A stretch of DNA of 8,039 bases from Saprospiraceae bacterium (GTDB taxonomy: Bacteria; Bacteroidota; Bacteroidia; Chitinophagales; Saprospiraceae). Position 1 is the stretch's first letter; each line of letters starts with the position of its first letter. The translations under genes and the position numbers were made by a program. Under the pieces are notes generated by a model, which saw only the letters and a program-made list of their open reading frames with translations, made no database searches and was not told the origin of the DNA. Shown here piece after piece: positions 1-7,806 of this stretch. Location: positions 1 to 8,039 of the forward strand of contig JALZVN010000230.1 in the NCBI GenBank assembly GCA_023299965.1, in the 5' to 3' direction.

Positions 1-377
1 ATGTAGGTTTGAATCATTTTGCGAAGCCCGTAAGTGCGAAAAAAGTATTCTATAGCGCCGAAAATGGTGACTTTAGGTCTGAATTCGTGGAGAAGGGAGG
101 AGAGACTAAAAAATATATCGAGCAAAAAGGAGCTGCATTTTGGGATAAAAAGGCTAAGGATGATTCCAATTTTTATGTCATGCATCGAACTGCACCTAAA
201 AATACCATCATCGAAATAACAAACCCAGATACTGGGCGTAAAATCTATACAAAAGTACTTGGCAAAGTACCTTCGAAATACCCTAATAAAGTTATAATTG
301 TAGTTTCACCTAAAGTTGCTAAGCAATTAGGCGCAGTAAATGCTAACTTTTTCGTTAGTTTGAGCTACTATAAATAA
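1..377 (+). CDS. C-terminal part of RlpA-like double-psi beta-barrel protein (5' truncated by window)
   Basis: The reading frame is open to the left edge (codons begin at base 3), so the TTG at 9 is probably not the true start and the N-terminus lies outside the window. The last ~70 residues match the double-psi beta-barrel of RlpA/septal-ring lytic proteins: MHRTAPKNT, then ITNPDTGRKIYTKV, then a hydrophobic strand, and the A-K-Q-L-G segment just before the last strand. In Bacteroidota such barrels commonly close LysM-type peptidoglycan-binding proteins; no LysM is visible in the part seen. The histidine of the RlpA active site seems kept (codon 183-185), but the usual N-D-R-G-P motif reads L-G-K-V-P (258-272), so the catalytic aspartate is missing. 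I infer a wall-binding or structural role rather than lytic transglycosylase activity. It is likely periplasmic or envelope-associated. The stop is 7 bases before the next gene, suggesting co-transcription. Confidence 0.7.
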   Translation, partial: VGLNHFAKPVSAKKVFYSAENGDFRSEFVEKGGETKKYIEQKGAAFWDKKAKDDSNFYVMHRTAPKNTIIEITNPDTGRKIYTKVLGKVPSKYPNKVIIVVSPKVAKQLGAVNANFFVSLSYYK

Positions 378-384
378 AAAATCA

Positions 385-1743
385 ATGGATTATAAGAGTA
401 ATATTCTTGAAGTAATAGGAAATACGCCACTCGTCAAGATGAATAAAGTAATAGAGGACATTCCTGCCCTTGTATTGGTAAAATTAGAAACAGTGAATCC
501 TGGTCACTCCATAAAGGACCGTATGGCACTGAAAATGCTAGAAGACGCAGAGAAGGCTGGGCGTATCAAGCCAGGAGGTACAATCATAGAGTGTACTTCT
601 GGTAATACAGGAATGGGTTTGGCGATTGCTGCCTGCGTAAAGGGCTATAAAAGTATTTTCACTACTTCTGACAAGCAGTCGAAGGAGAAGATAGATTTAT
701 TGAGAGCTATGGGCTCCGAGGTCATTGTTTGCCCTACCAATGTTACCCCTGAAGATCCAAGATCTTATTACTCCATTGCTGAAAAATTAAGCAAAGAGAT
801 ACCAAATTCGTTTTGGGCCAATCAATACGATAACTTAAGCAATAGAACAGCACACTACGAATCTACAGGACCTGAAATCTGGAAGCAAACGGAAGGGAAG
901 GTAACCCACGTTATCGCAGGTGTCGGGACTGGTGGTACAATCTCGGGGACAGGCAAATATCTTAAGGAGCAAAATCCTAATATCAAAATGTGGGGTATTG
1001 ATACCTACGGCTCTGTATTCAAGAAATACCATGAGACAGGAGAGTTCGATGAAAAAGAAATTTATTCCTATATCACAGAAGGAATAGGAGAGGATATTCT
1101 TCCTAAAAATGTTGATTTTTCTTTGATTGATCACTTTGAAAAGGTCACAGATAAAGATGGCGCCGTAATGGCTAGAAGATTGGCAAAGGAAGAAGGAATT
1201 CTTCTAGGTTATTCTGCTGGGTCAGCCTTCGCTGGACTTCTACAGATGAAGGATAAGTTGACCAAAGATGATATAGTAGTAGTGATTATACATGATCACG
1301 GTTCTCGTTATGTAGGCAAGATATTCAATGATAATTGGATGAGAGAGCGTGGATTTTTGGATGCCGAAATGCGCATTAAGGATTTAATCGGTTTGAAGTC
1401 GAATAAAGAATTCCTAGCGGTGGATGAATCAGACACCATCAGTGCCGTTATTGAAATCATGAAGGATAAAGATCTTTCTCAGCTCCCAGTTAAAAGAGGA
1501 GAGGAGATAGTAGGATCTATCACGGAGGGAAATGTGTTGAACTTCGTGTTTGAAAATCCTAGCCTAGTAGAAAAGAGCACTGTAAAAGATATTATGGGAG
1601 AGCCTTTCCCAATTGTTAAAGAAGATTTACCATGTAGTCAATTGGGTAATTATATCAGTCGACAGAATCCAGCGGTTATCGCAGAAGATAAAGCAGGAGA
1701 TATGCACATCATCACTAAGTATGATTTGATTCAGGCTGTATAG
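385..1743 (+). CDS. cbs: Cystathionine beta-synthase / cysteine synthase family PLP enzyme with C-terminal CBS domain pair
   Basis: This is a complete 452-residue cytosolic enzyme of PLP fold-type II. Visible motifs in order are IGNTPLVK (11-18), NPGHSIKDR with the PLP Schiff-base lysine K44, the phosphate/substrate loop TSGNTG (71-76), the phosphate-binding GTGGT (181-185), SAGS (277-280) near the PLP pyridine nitrogen, and HDHGSRYVGK before a conserved FNDNWM. Residues ~328-452 form two CBS motifs (a Bateman module), which in family members bind adenosyl ligands such as SAM and adjust activity. The expected reaction is condensation of serine (or O-acetylserine) with homocysteine or sulfide, giving cystathionine or cysteine. 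The catalytic core alone cannot separate these activities; the CBS pair and length favour cystathionine beta-synthase. No cystathionine gamma-lyase gene is in the window. The ATG follows the upstream stop by 7 bases with no Shine-Dalgarno sequence, normal for Bacteroidota. A strong terminator follows. Confidence 0.93.
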   Translation: MDYKSNILEVIGNTPLVKMNKVIEDIPALVLVKLETVNPGHSIKDRMALKMLEDAEKAGRIKPGGTIIECTSGNTGMGLAIAACVKGYKSIFTTSDKQSKEKIDLLRAMGSEVIVCPTNVTPEDPRSYYSIAEKLSKEIPNSFWANQYDNLSNRTAHYESTGPEIWKQTEGKVTHVIAGVGTGGTISGTGKYLKEQNPNIKMWGIDTYGSVFKKYHETGEFDEKEIYSYITEGIGEDILPKNVDFSLIDHFEKVTDKDGAVMARRLAKEEGILLGYSAGSAFAGLLQMKDKLTKDDIVVVIIHDHGSRYVGKIFNDNWMRERGFLDAEMRIKDLIGLKSNKEFLAVDESDTISAVIEIMKDKDLSQLPVKRGEEIVGSITEGNVLNFVFENPSLVEKSTVKDIMGEPFPIVKEDLPCSQLGNYISRQNPAVIAEDKAGDMHIITKYDLIQAV

Positions 1744-1764
1744 AGAAGAGGCATAGAGCAAACA

Positions 1765-1815
1765 ACAAGGCAAAAAAAAGCCAGCAACATCGTTGCTGGC
1801 TTTTTTTTGCCTTGT
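1765..1815. terminator. Bidirectional intrinsic terminator, perfect 24-bp stem
   Basis: Bases 1765-1788 pair without mismatch with 1792-1815, leaving a 3-base loop (ATC). The core is a GC-rich GCCAGCAAC/GTTGCTGGC helix, flanked by an A8 run (1772-1779) and a T8 run (1801-1808). On either strand the core helix is therefore followed by eight T residues, the form of an intrinsic terminator that works in both directions. It starts 21 bases after the cystathionine beta-synthase stop and lies ~125 bases beyond the end of the convergent metallopeptidase gene, so it should end both transcripts. Confidence 0.92.
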
Positions 1816-1930
1816 ATGAAATAACGATACAGTAATTTTCATGAAGTACTAATATCATTTTAAACTTCAAATGGTATAAATCAACTGTCTACTAGTTAGT
1901 GGATAAGCATTTATTTCTGATCCATGATGA

Positions 1931-1952
1931 ATCAAGGATATTACTCCTTGAT
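1931..1952. repeat. 8-bp inverted repeat spanning the metallopeptidase stop codon
   Basis: ATCAAGGA (1931-1938) and its complement TCCTTGAT (1945-1952) flank a 6-base loop containing part of the TAA stop (1941-1943) of the minus-strand peptidase gene. In the transcript this could fold into a small hairpin over the stop codon. No T-run follows on the minus strand, so it is not a typical terminator. It may be chance or a weak 3'-end stabiliser. Confidence 0.35.
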
Positions 1953-4900
1953 CATGTCAATTTTAGAAGGAACAAATGATTCTTCAGTCTCAACATTAAT
2001 TCTATGTACTCCTTTTTCAAATTCTTGAGTAGGGAGTAGGATTACTTTTCCATCTTGTTGAATAAGTTGCAAAGTATATTTACCAGCTATCGGAATATTT
2101 ACATCTATGACAGTTTGTTGCTGATTGTTTGTCCCTCCAGTAGATACAAGTTTTAGCGCCAACTCTGAATCGTCTTTAAATGGTGTACATGGATTTATAT
2201 CTGCTAAAAATTCAGTCCCAATAGTCACCTCAAAATCATTTTCCAAAAGTATAGAGCTAGCAAAGTAGTTCGTATTACCCGTGATATTTACAGAAGAGGT
2301 TATTTGGTTTTGTACTTGGACAGTACCTCCAGTAGCAGGATTCGCATTGATAGTAATATCAAAATCACATGGAGTAGGAGGCGCAGTGCAAGGTCCACCA
2401 ACATCAATTCCCGTTTCTGTACCATTTTGAATACCATCAGAGCAAGTACCCAGTATGATACTAGTCGTTTGTGGGATGCTCACTAAAGTGTCTAGACCGT
2501 TTGTAGGTGCTATAAAGTGTGCAATATTATCTATAATCTTTGCTCCAGTATCAGTGATTTCGATATCATCTATATTCCATCCAGTACCAATTGGGTCTCC
2601 AGTAAAGAAGGCAAGAAACCGAACATGGATACTCTGTCCTGCATATTGACTTAAGTCTGCAATGGTTTGCACATATGCCGTGTTGTTTTGACCTCCAAAA
2701 GAAGGTTGAGGAGTTCCGGTACCTACATCTATAAAATTATTATCGTATCCATTTTGTGTGAAATTATTTCCTAGATCGATCCAGGTTTTCAAATTATCTG
2801 TACTTATTTCCACCCGACCTCCATCTAAGTTGGCTAACGTATTGTATGTGTGCCAAAAGCGCAATTCACTTGTTGAAGATACTTGTAAAGCGGATGCAAG
2901 TGTCAATACTTTAATATCCAAATTGCCGTCGTTTTCAGCAAAGAAACTACTAGTTCCAGCGAATGGATTAGAACCATCTACTTGCCAGGGAACTTCGTTA
3001 GGATTGTCATTAAAGAAGGTCCAATTACTACTTCCATTTTCTACATCATCTAAGAAATCCACATTGATAGAGGTAATAGTTGGGTCTACTATTGTCTGAA
3101 AAGTATACGTCTCGGTTGTAGAAGGTGCAATATTAGCACCATTGATACTAACGATTCCATTGCTATGCGTAAGCCCATTAGTTGCACTACCAGCTACATA
3201 GTCTAAGCACGATGCTAATGTATCCGTAATACTTACATTGTTCTGAGTAACAGTTGTAGAATTTTCGAAGGTCAAGGTGTAGGTCAAGACATCACCTACT
3301 ATGACAGCCGACTTATCTACCGTTTTTTCTACTTCAATAATATCACAAAATGTAGGTACTGTAAAATCTTCTGTCCCATCAGTACTGCTATTTGAACTTC
3401 CTTGTGATGCATTCAATCCTAATCCTCTTTTGCCAAATGCACCCCAAATCAAACAAGTATTGTTTCCACTGTTAAGCGCCATATCTGCATCAAGAATAGC
3501 ATCTCTTCCATCGACAAATCCGGGATTACAGGGTTGCAACTTAAGCGCTTCGACGACTAACTCCATAGCTATATTGTTACCACCTGTGCCATTATAAAGA
3601 TCAGGATCAAACCCATGCTCATCTATCAAGTCCCAAGTCAAGTCCCAAAGCATAGCGCACCATATAGACCCAACACCATGAGGCAAACCAGCTGAGGCTA
3701 CATCGCCATATGTTCTAGGGTCTACGCTCAAGTCTGTAGAATAAGGAAATGCTCTAATTCCGTCTCCAATAGTAGGTTGAGAGATAGCGTATGTACCTAC
3801 GCCTCGTCCTTCAGTCCCATCGTCACCTGGTTCTATAGTAGTCATCATACCAAACCAATCACTCCATCCTTCTCCCATCTGTTCGGAGTTGTTTAGGCAG
3901 CCCGAATTATTCGCACCGCCAGTCAATCGAATAGAAATACCATGACCGTATTCATGACCTATGATCACGTTGTCAAAACTGCCATCAATATTTACGTTGC
4001 TATTAGTTCTGCTCATAGTAATGTCCACATTAGGTAGGTACACCTTTATAGAGTCGCAGTCTTCTCTACTAATCATAATGCTCGGTATAGTTACCGAAGC
4101 ACCATCTGTTCCAGGACCCATAGCGATTGGAGCATCCCCTGTATTTTGACAAATTATAGCCGCGACTGCACCTGCGTTTTGAGCGTTTAATGCTTTTACC
4201 CCAAACTGACAAGTTCCTCTATCAATAAGGGCTATATTTCCAGTGATTGCTGTATTGTTTACCAAGGCACTACAAGCTAAGGTTGAATCCACTCCACCAT
4301 CATCAGCAACCACAACATTGCCTGTGACATTATAGGTTGCAGCTCCAAAATTAGCCAGCACACCATTTATTCCTCCTGCGATTTCCGCGGGGTTGTTGAT
4401 ATTGGTTAAAGTCAATGCAGATGGAGTCCACAAAAACATTTGCATTCTAGGATTTCCTCCCTCGGGTGGTGTAGAAAAGTTGGCGTTATTGGTTCCACTG
4501 CCATCTAATCCATCAGCATTTACAGAATCAGATCCAGCTCCTCCATTACCATAATTATTTTCTTGAAAATTACCACTAACTTCATCAAAACCATACTCAT
4601 ACCATATATCATGATTCAAGTTATTCCAGTAGAAAAGGTTGGTCAAGGATGCCGACCTGCTGAGAGTAGGGGCCATAGTGAAATCAATAGGAAAATCGAA
4701 GTTTAAAGCGGTCCCTCCATTTGGACTAAATCCGGTTCCATTGTTTCCATTTTCATCATCTTGCGCTCTAACGTTGTTCCCTATGGTTGTCGTGAATTCT
4801 GCTCCAGCGATCCCATTTGTATCATGCCATCCAAAAGGAGATGCATTTAAATTTTCAGGATCTGAAATCAAAGTTCTAGATCCATGATTAGGACTCTCTA

Positions 4901-5681
4901 CTGGATCAGGATAAACGTTATAAGAACTTGTCATGGCTGAAGTAGCGGCGTTACTAGATTTTGTAGCTTCACTTTTAACCGTCTTGAAATCAGAACAAAC
5001 ATGATCATCTGCGCATACGTGTCTGCCTTGATCATCGTGCTCAAAGTTACATTCTACGGTCCAGTTGATTTGATCTACGATTTCTCCAGTCATTGCATCT
5101 ACTTTTAGACTCCACCAATCTGTAAAGTCTACTTCATTGATGTTCATATCGTAGCAAAGGTGTAGTTCACCATTAGCTCTTTGGTAATACATTAATTTTA
5201 CGGGGATATTATCTTGAGATATACTTCCACCGCTGAATACCCTTACTTGCTCTCTCCCTTCTTGAACTTCTATCTCTAATGGGAATTGGCTTCCATCATA
5301 ACCGAAATTATTGATAACGCTTTGTATCGCTTGAGTATGGCTCAGGGTAGGAGTGTTTCCTACCGCTCTTCCAGCCACATTGTCTATAAACGAACTGTTG
5401 TATCTAAAAAGCGACCCATCAGGGCTAGTATGAAAAGAAGACTGAGTGTTGTAGATGTCGATACCCGTGTATCGTTGGACTACGTAGTAGTGTTCAATGC
5501 CACTTCTTGCAGATATGTGATTATTATTTACTACGTAATCACTTATATCTGATGAACTAAGCCCTTCACTGCTTGAAATCTCTTGTAAAAACTGATCTAC
5601 AGTTACATTTTGGGCGAGCGCTGTCTGAATGTTTCCTATTGCAAAAAGGAAGCACAAAGTATGAATGATAGATTTTTTCAA
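1941..5681 (-). CDS. Secreted M36 (fungalysin-type) zinc metallopeptidase with PA, DUF11-like and MAM-like domains
   Basis: This 1246-residue secreted endopeptidase starts with a Sec signal peptide (MKK, hydrophobic core, cleavage near ALA/QN at ~23). An FTP-type propeptide follows (~60-100 and on to ~205). The catalytic domain shows M36 hallmarks: NVRAQDD (~302), TNLFYWNN (~346), and a conserved SVNADGLDGSGTNNANFSTP stretch ending in RMQMFLW. A PA domain (~440-555) is inserted before the zinc site HEYGH (H576, E577, H580); the third ligand is E604 in EGWSD. The catalytic end has LKLQPCNPGF and RDAILDAD (~710-735). Downstream are a DUF11-like Ig domain (~780-870), a MAM-like jelly roll (~875-1045, ending WNIDDIEI), the linker CSDGIQNGTETGIDVGGPC, a beta-rich coathanger-like segment (~1105-1170) and a FlgD/type IX-like tail. 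The start codon is TTG (5679-5681): an in-frame stop at 5694-5696 leaves no upstream ATG, and the signal peptide begins here. All key catalytic residues are present, so it should be active after propeptide removal. It lies 20 bases after the propeller gene, probably in one operon. Confidence 0.93.
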   Translation of the reverse strand: MKKSIIHTLCFLFAIGNIQTALAQNVTVDQFLQEISSSEGLSSSDISDYVVNNNHISARSGIEHYYVVQRYTGIDIYNTQSSFHTSPDGSLFRYNSSFIDNVAGRAVGNTPTLSHTQAIQSVINNFGYDGSQFPLEIEVQEGREQVRVFSGGSISQDNIPVKLMYYQRANGELHLCYDMNINEVDFTDWWSLKVDAMTGEIVDQINWTVECNFEHDDQGRHVCADDHVCSDFKTVKSEATKSSNAATSAMTSSYNVYPDPVESPNHGSRTLISDPENLNASPFGWHDTNGIAGAEFTTTIGNNVRAQDDENGNNGTGFSPNGGTALNFDFPIDFTMAPTLSRSASLTNLFYWNNLNHDIWYEYGFDEVSGNFQENNYGNGGAGSDSVNADGLDGSGTNNANFSTPPEGGNPRMQMFLWTPSALTLTNINNPAEIAGGINGVLANFGAATYNVTGNVVVADDGGVDSTLACSALVNNTAITGNIALIDRGTCQFGVKALNAQNAGAVAAIICQNTGDAPIAMGPGTDGASVTIPSIMISREDCDSIKVYLPNVDITMSRTNSNVNIDGSFDNVIIGHEYGHGISIRLTGGANNSGCLNNSEQMGEGWSDWFGMMTTIEPGDDGTEGRGVGTYAISQPTIGDGIRAFPYSTDLSVDPRTYGDVASAGLPHGVGSIWCAMLWDLTWDLIDEHGFDPDLYNGTGGNNIAMELVVEALKLQPCNPGFVDGRDAILDADMALNSGNNTCLIWGAFGKRGLGLNASQGSSNSSTDGTEDFTVPTFCDIIEVEKTVDKSAVIVGDVLTYTLTFENSTTVTQNNVSITDTLASCLDYVAGSATNGLTHSNGIVSINGANIAPSTTETYTFQTIVDPTITSINVDFLDDVENGSSNWTFFNDNPNEVPWQVDGSNPFAGTSSFFAENDGNLDIKVLTLASALQVSSTSELRFWHTYNTLANLDGGRVEISTDNLKTWIDLGNNFTQNGYDNNFIDVGTGTPQPSFGGQNNTAYVQTIADLSQYAGQSIHVRFLAFFTGDPIGTGWNIDDIEITDTGAKIIDNIAHFIAPTNGLDTLVSIPQTTSIILGTCSDGIQNGTETGIDVGGPCTAPPTPCDFDITINANPATGGTVQVQNQITSSVNITGNTNYFASSILLENDFEVTIGTEFLADINPCTPFKDDSELALKLVSTGGTNNQQQTVIDVNIPIAGKYTLQLIQQDGKVILLPTQEFEKGVHRINVETEESFVPSKIDMIKE

Positions 5682-5701
5682 TTGATTAGGAGTTTAACGT
5701 A

Positions 5702-7657
5702 TTAGTATTGCAAAATAAATTTATGGACCTCGTCACCTTCTATGACGTGAACCATTTTTTGAATTTTGTTTGATTTAAACTTAACAATAGATCTAGTGTG
5801 TAGTTCCGTATTGCTGCTTATTGTGTTGCCATTGTCGTCCAATACATTTACAGAATAAGGTTTTCTTTCATCTTCATTCCTATTAGCTACGATATAAAAT
5901 ACTCCTGCACCATCATTTTCTATTAAAGAAAAGTTAGCTTCAGGTTCAGCCGTATGCAGCTGGGCATATTGAAGATTACTTGATGGAGCAACTAAAGGAA
6001 ACGCACCACACGGCGCATTTACTTGAGCGTGGAATAAGGTATTAGCATCTACAGTAAAATCAGGCAATAGTACTATACTATCCCCTGAGATGTAGTTAAT
6101 ATCGCTATTCGGCTTGGTGCTCACGCTAGAGATAATATAGTCTCGAGTGATATAGTCTCCCGTAGATTGAGAACCAGTGAAAGTGGCGTTGTCAATACAG
6201 TTGTTAGTAGTAAAGGCTTGAATTGTAGCATAAGGCGTATTTCTATTTCCACAGTCTGCTCTGATTTGAAATTCATATGTAGTGCTAGGAGATAAATTAT
6301 TTAGGGTGATGGAGTTTGTACCTGTAGTGGCATTGGTCCAATTTGCCGACCCTATTCTATACCGAACTTCATAGCCAACAGCCGTACTCACTGCTGTCCA
6401 GTCAAGTTCTACTGTCGTAGCATTAGGAGAAGAAAATGTCATATCATCAGGAGCCGAGCATGCGCATGTATTGCAAAACCCTCCACAATCTACATCTATT
6501 TCGAAGTCATCCTGGACACCATTAGCACAGGTATTAGTAAGATTTAGGGATGTACTTAATACAAAAAGGCCTCTAGTGATATCAGATCCTATAATGGTTC
6601 CGGATGGGAAGTAAGGATATGCACCCCAATTGCCTTGATAACCTGAATAGCTGGAATTCACGTGCGTATCATAATGCGCAGCTCTAAAAGGAGTATTCGT
6701 ATTGGATAAATCCATAATGGTGATACCATCTTGATAAGAAGAAATCACTGCATAATCTCCTACCATATATGGGTTATGATAGGTGACATTACCAGTTACT
6801 CCAGTGAGTATCGGGTCTCTAAAATCACTAATAAAGGAGATATTATTCAGATCACTCACGTCAAATATGCCCAGCTTCAAACCCTGAGGTACCTCTTCAG
6901 CTACTATCATTTTGTCACCATTGTCAAAAGGCCACCCACTGTGGTTGAATCCGGCAGTCGTACTTGTATTAAAACTTTTGAATACGGGCGCTGTCGGTAC
7001 AGCCATGTCTATGATGTAGAGACCATCATTTCCACTACTTGCATATAGTATATTATCCTTTACATAGGCATCATGGATGTAGCCTCCTGATACATTTACA
7101 CTGGCTAAGTGAACCGGATTGGAAGGGTCTTCTTTTATATCATAAACTACCACATCGTTGTTCTGACCTCCTGTTGCACCAGTTGTATTAGGACCCAAAA
7201 CGTATAGTTTGCCCTCAGGGACATCTATGAACAAATTATGTCCTCGGATGAAGTCCGTATTGAATTGATTGACTTTTACAATATTGCCATTATGGATATC
7301 ACTCATGTCAAAAACCATTAGTCCTTCAGATCCTACATCCGCTACGGCATATGCAAATTTATCGTAGGTCTTAAAATCTCGCCAAGTACTGGTGGCGCCA
7401 TTTATGCCAGGATAGGCGCCTGTAAATTCTGCCAATAAGACGGGAACTGTAGGAGTTGTAATGTCAAAGAAGATGACAGTAGCTCTAGACCCTACTATTG
7501 CATATTCATTACCAAGGACATCTGTATATCCCCAACAATCGTTAAAGTTATAGCTTGTATTATCCCAAGTACCTTCCAGTGTCATATTGAATGCTTGACC
7601 AAATGATAACACTGCAGTAAATCCGACAAAAAAATTGATGAGTAAGAGCTTTTTCAT
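5702..7657 (-). CDS. Choice-of-anchor B family secreted beta-propeller protein with FN3 domain
   Basis: This 651-residue protein has a signal peptide (MKKLLLINFF..., cleavage ~20-22). Residues ~22-370 hold about seven propeller-type repeats of the form 'YA.V....GL.V.D.S....P', for example VIFFDITTPTVP, LMVFDMSD, DVVVYDIKEDPSNP, LYIIDMAVPTAP, LGIFDVSD, ITIMDLSNTNTP and GLFVLS. Choice-of-anchor B hallmarks include WRDFKTYDKFAYAVAD, RGHNLFI, HDAYVKD, NHSGWPFDNGD and GNWGAYPYFPSGTIIGSDI. Next come the linker CANGVQDDFEIDVDCGGFC (~373-391), a fibronectin type III domain (~397-485), a coathanger-like beta segment (~490-560) and a C-terminal domain (~570-651). That tail (GVFYI...YSVNVLDDNGNTI...HKFILQY) resembles a type IX secretion sorting domain but lacks the usual NP. 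The family name reflects that its members use different surface anchors; the ligand is unknown and no enzyme motif is seen. ATG start, no Shine-Dalgarno. It is the first gene of the likely operon with the M36 peptidase, suggesting a joint extracellular role. Confidence 0.9.
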   Translation of the reverse strand: MKKLLLINFFVGFTAVLSFGQAFNMTLEGTWDNTSYNFNDCWGYTDVLGNEYAIVGSRATVIFFDITTPTVPVLLAEFTGAYPGINGATSTWRDFKTYDKFAYAVADVGSEGLMVFDMSDIHNGNIVKVNQFNTDFIRGHNLFIDVPEGKLYVLGPNTTGATGGQNNDVVVYDIKEDPSNPVHLASVNVSGGYIHDAYVKDNILYASSGNDGLYIIDMAVPTAPVFKSFNTSTTAGFNHSGWPFDNGDKMIVAEEVPQGLKLGIFDVSDLNNISFISDFRDPILTGVTGNVTYHNPYMVGDYAVISSYQDGITIMDLSNTNTPFRAAHYDTHVNSSYSGYQGNWGAYPYFPSGTIIGSDITRGLFVLSTSLNLTNTCANGVQDDFEIDVDCGGFCNTCACSAPDDMTFSSPNATTVELDWTAVSTAVGYEVRYRIGSANWTNATTGTNSITLNNLSPSTTYEFQIRADCGNRNTPYATIQAFTTNNCIDNATFTGSQSTGDYITRDYIISSVSTKPNSDINYISGDSIVLLPDFTVDANTLFHAQVNAPCGAFPLVAPSSNLQYAQLHTAEPEANFSLIENDGAGVFYIVANRNEDERKPYSVNVLDDNGNTISSNTELHTRSIVKFKSNKIQKMVHVIEGDEVHKFILQY

Positions 7658-7806
7658 TTTGTTTTAGTTTGGCCTAATTTCGTCAATCTTAGCGAAAACA
7701 AGTAGTGTAAAGCCTACTTTTTACGTGTGATACAGCATAAAATTGACTCTTTGTTGCCTTCTAGTCAGAAATCGGGAGTATTTGAAAGGGATAAGATGTT
7801 TGATTT

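Noticed and set aside
1..6. ATG at the first base of the window
   Set aside because: It is followed at once by TAG, so it is not a start of anything.
835..1134. 99-codon minus-strand open frame
   Set aside because: It lies entirely within the well-supported cystathionine beta-synthase gene on the opposite strand and encodes no recognisable protein.
1816..1930. AT-rich convergent gap searched for a small gene or RNA
   Set aside because: Short frames only and no structure apart from the small inverted repeats at its ends.
2304..5552. Several plus-strand open frames of 60-113 codons
   Set aside because: All are antisense to the M36 peptidase gene, whose domain content is clear over its full length; none shows a motif.
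7658..7760. Search for a Bacteroidota promoter (TAnnTTTG at -7, TTG near -33) upstream of the propeller gene
   Set aside because: Only weak partial matches such as TAGGCTTTAC on the minus strand were found; none has both boxes at proper spacing.
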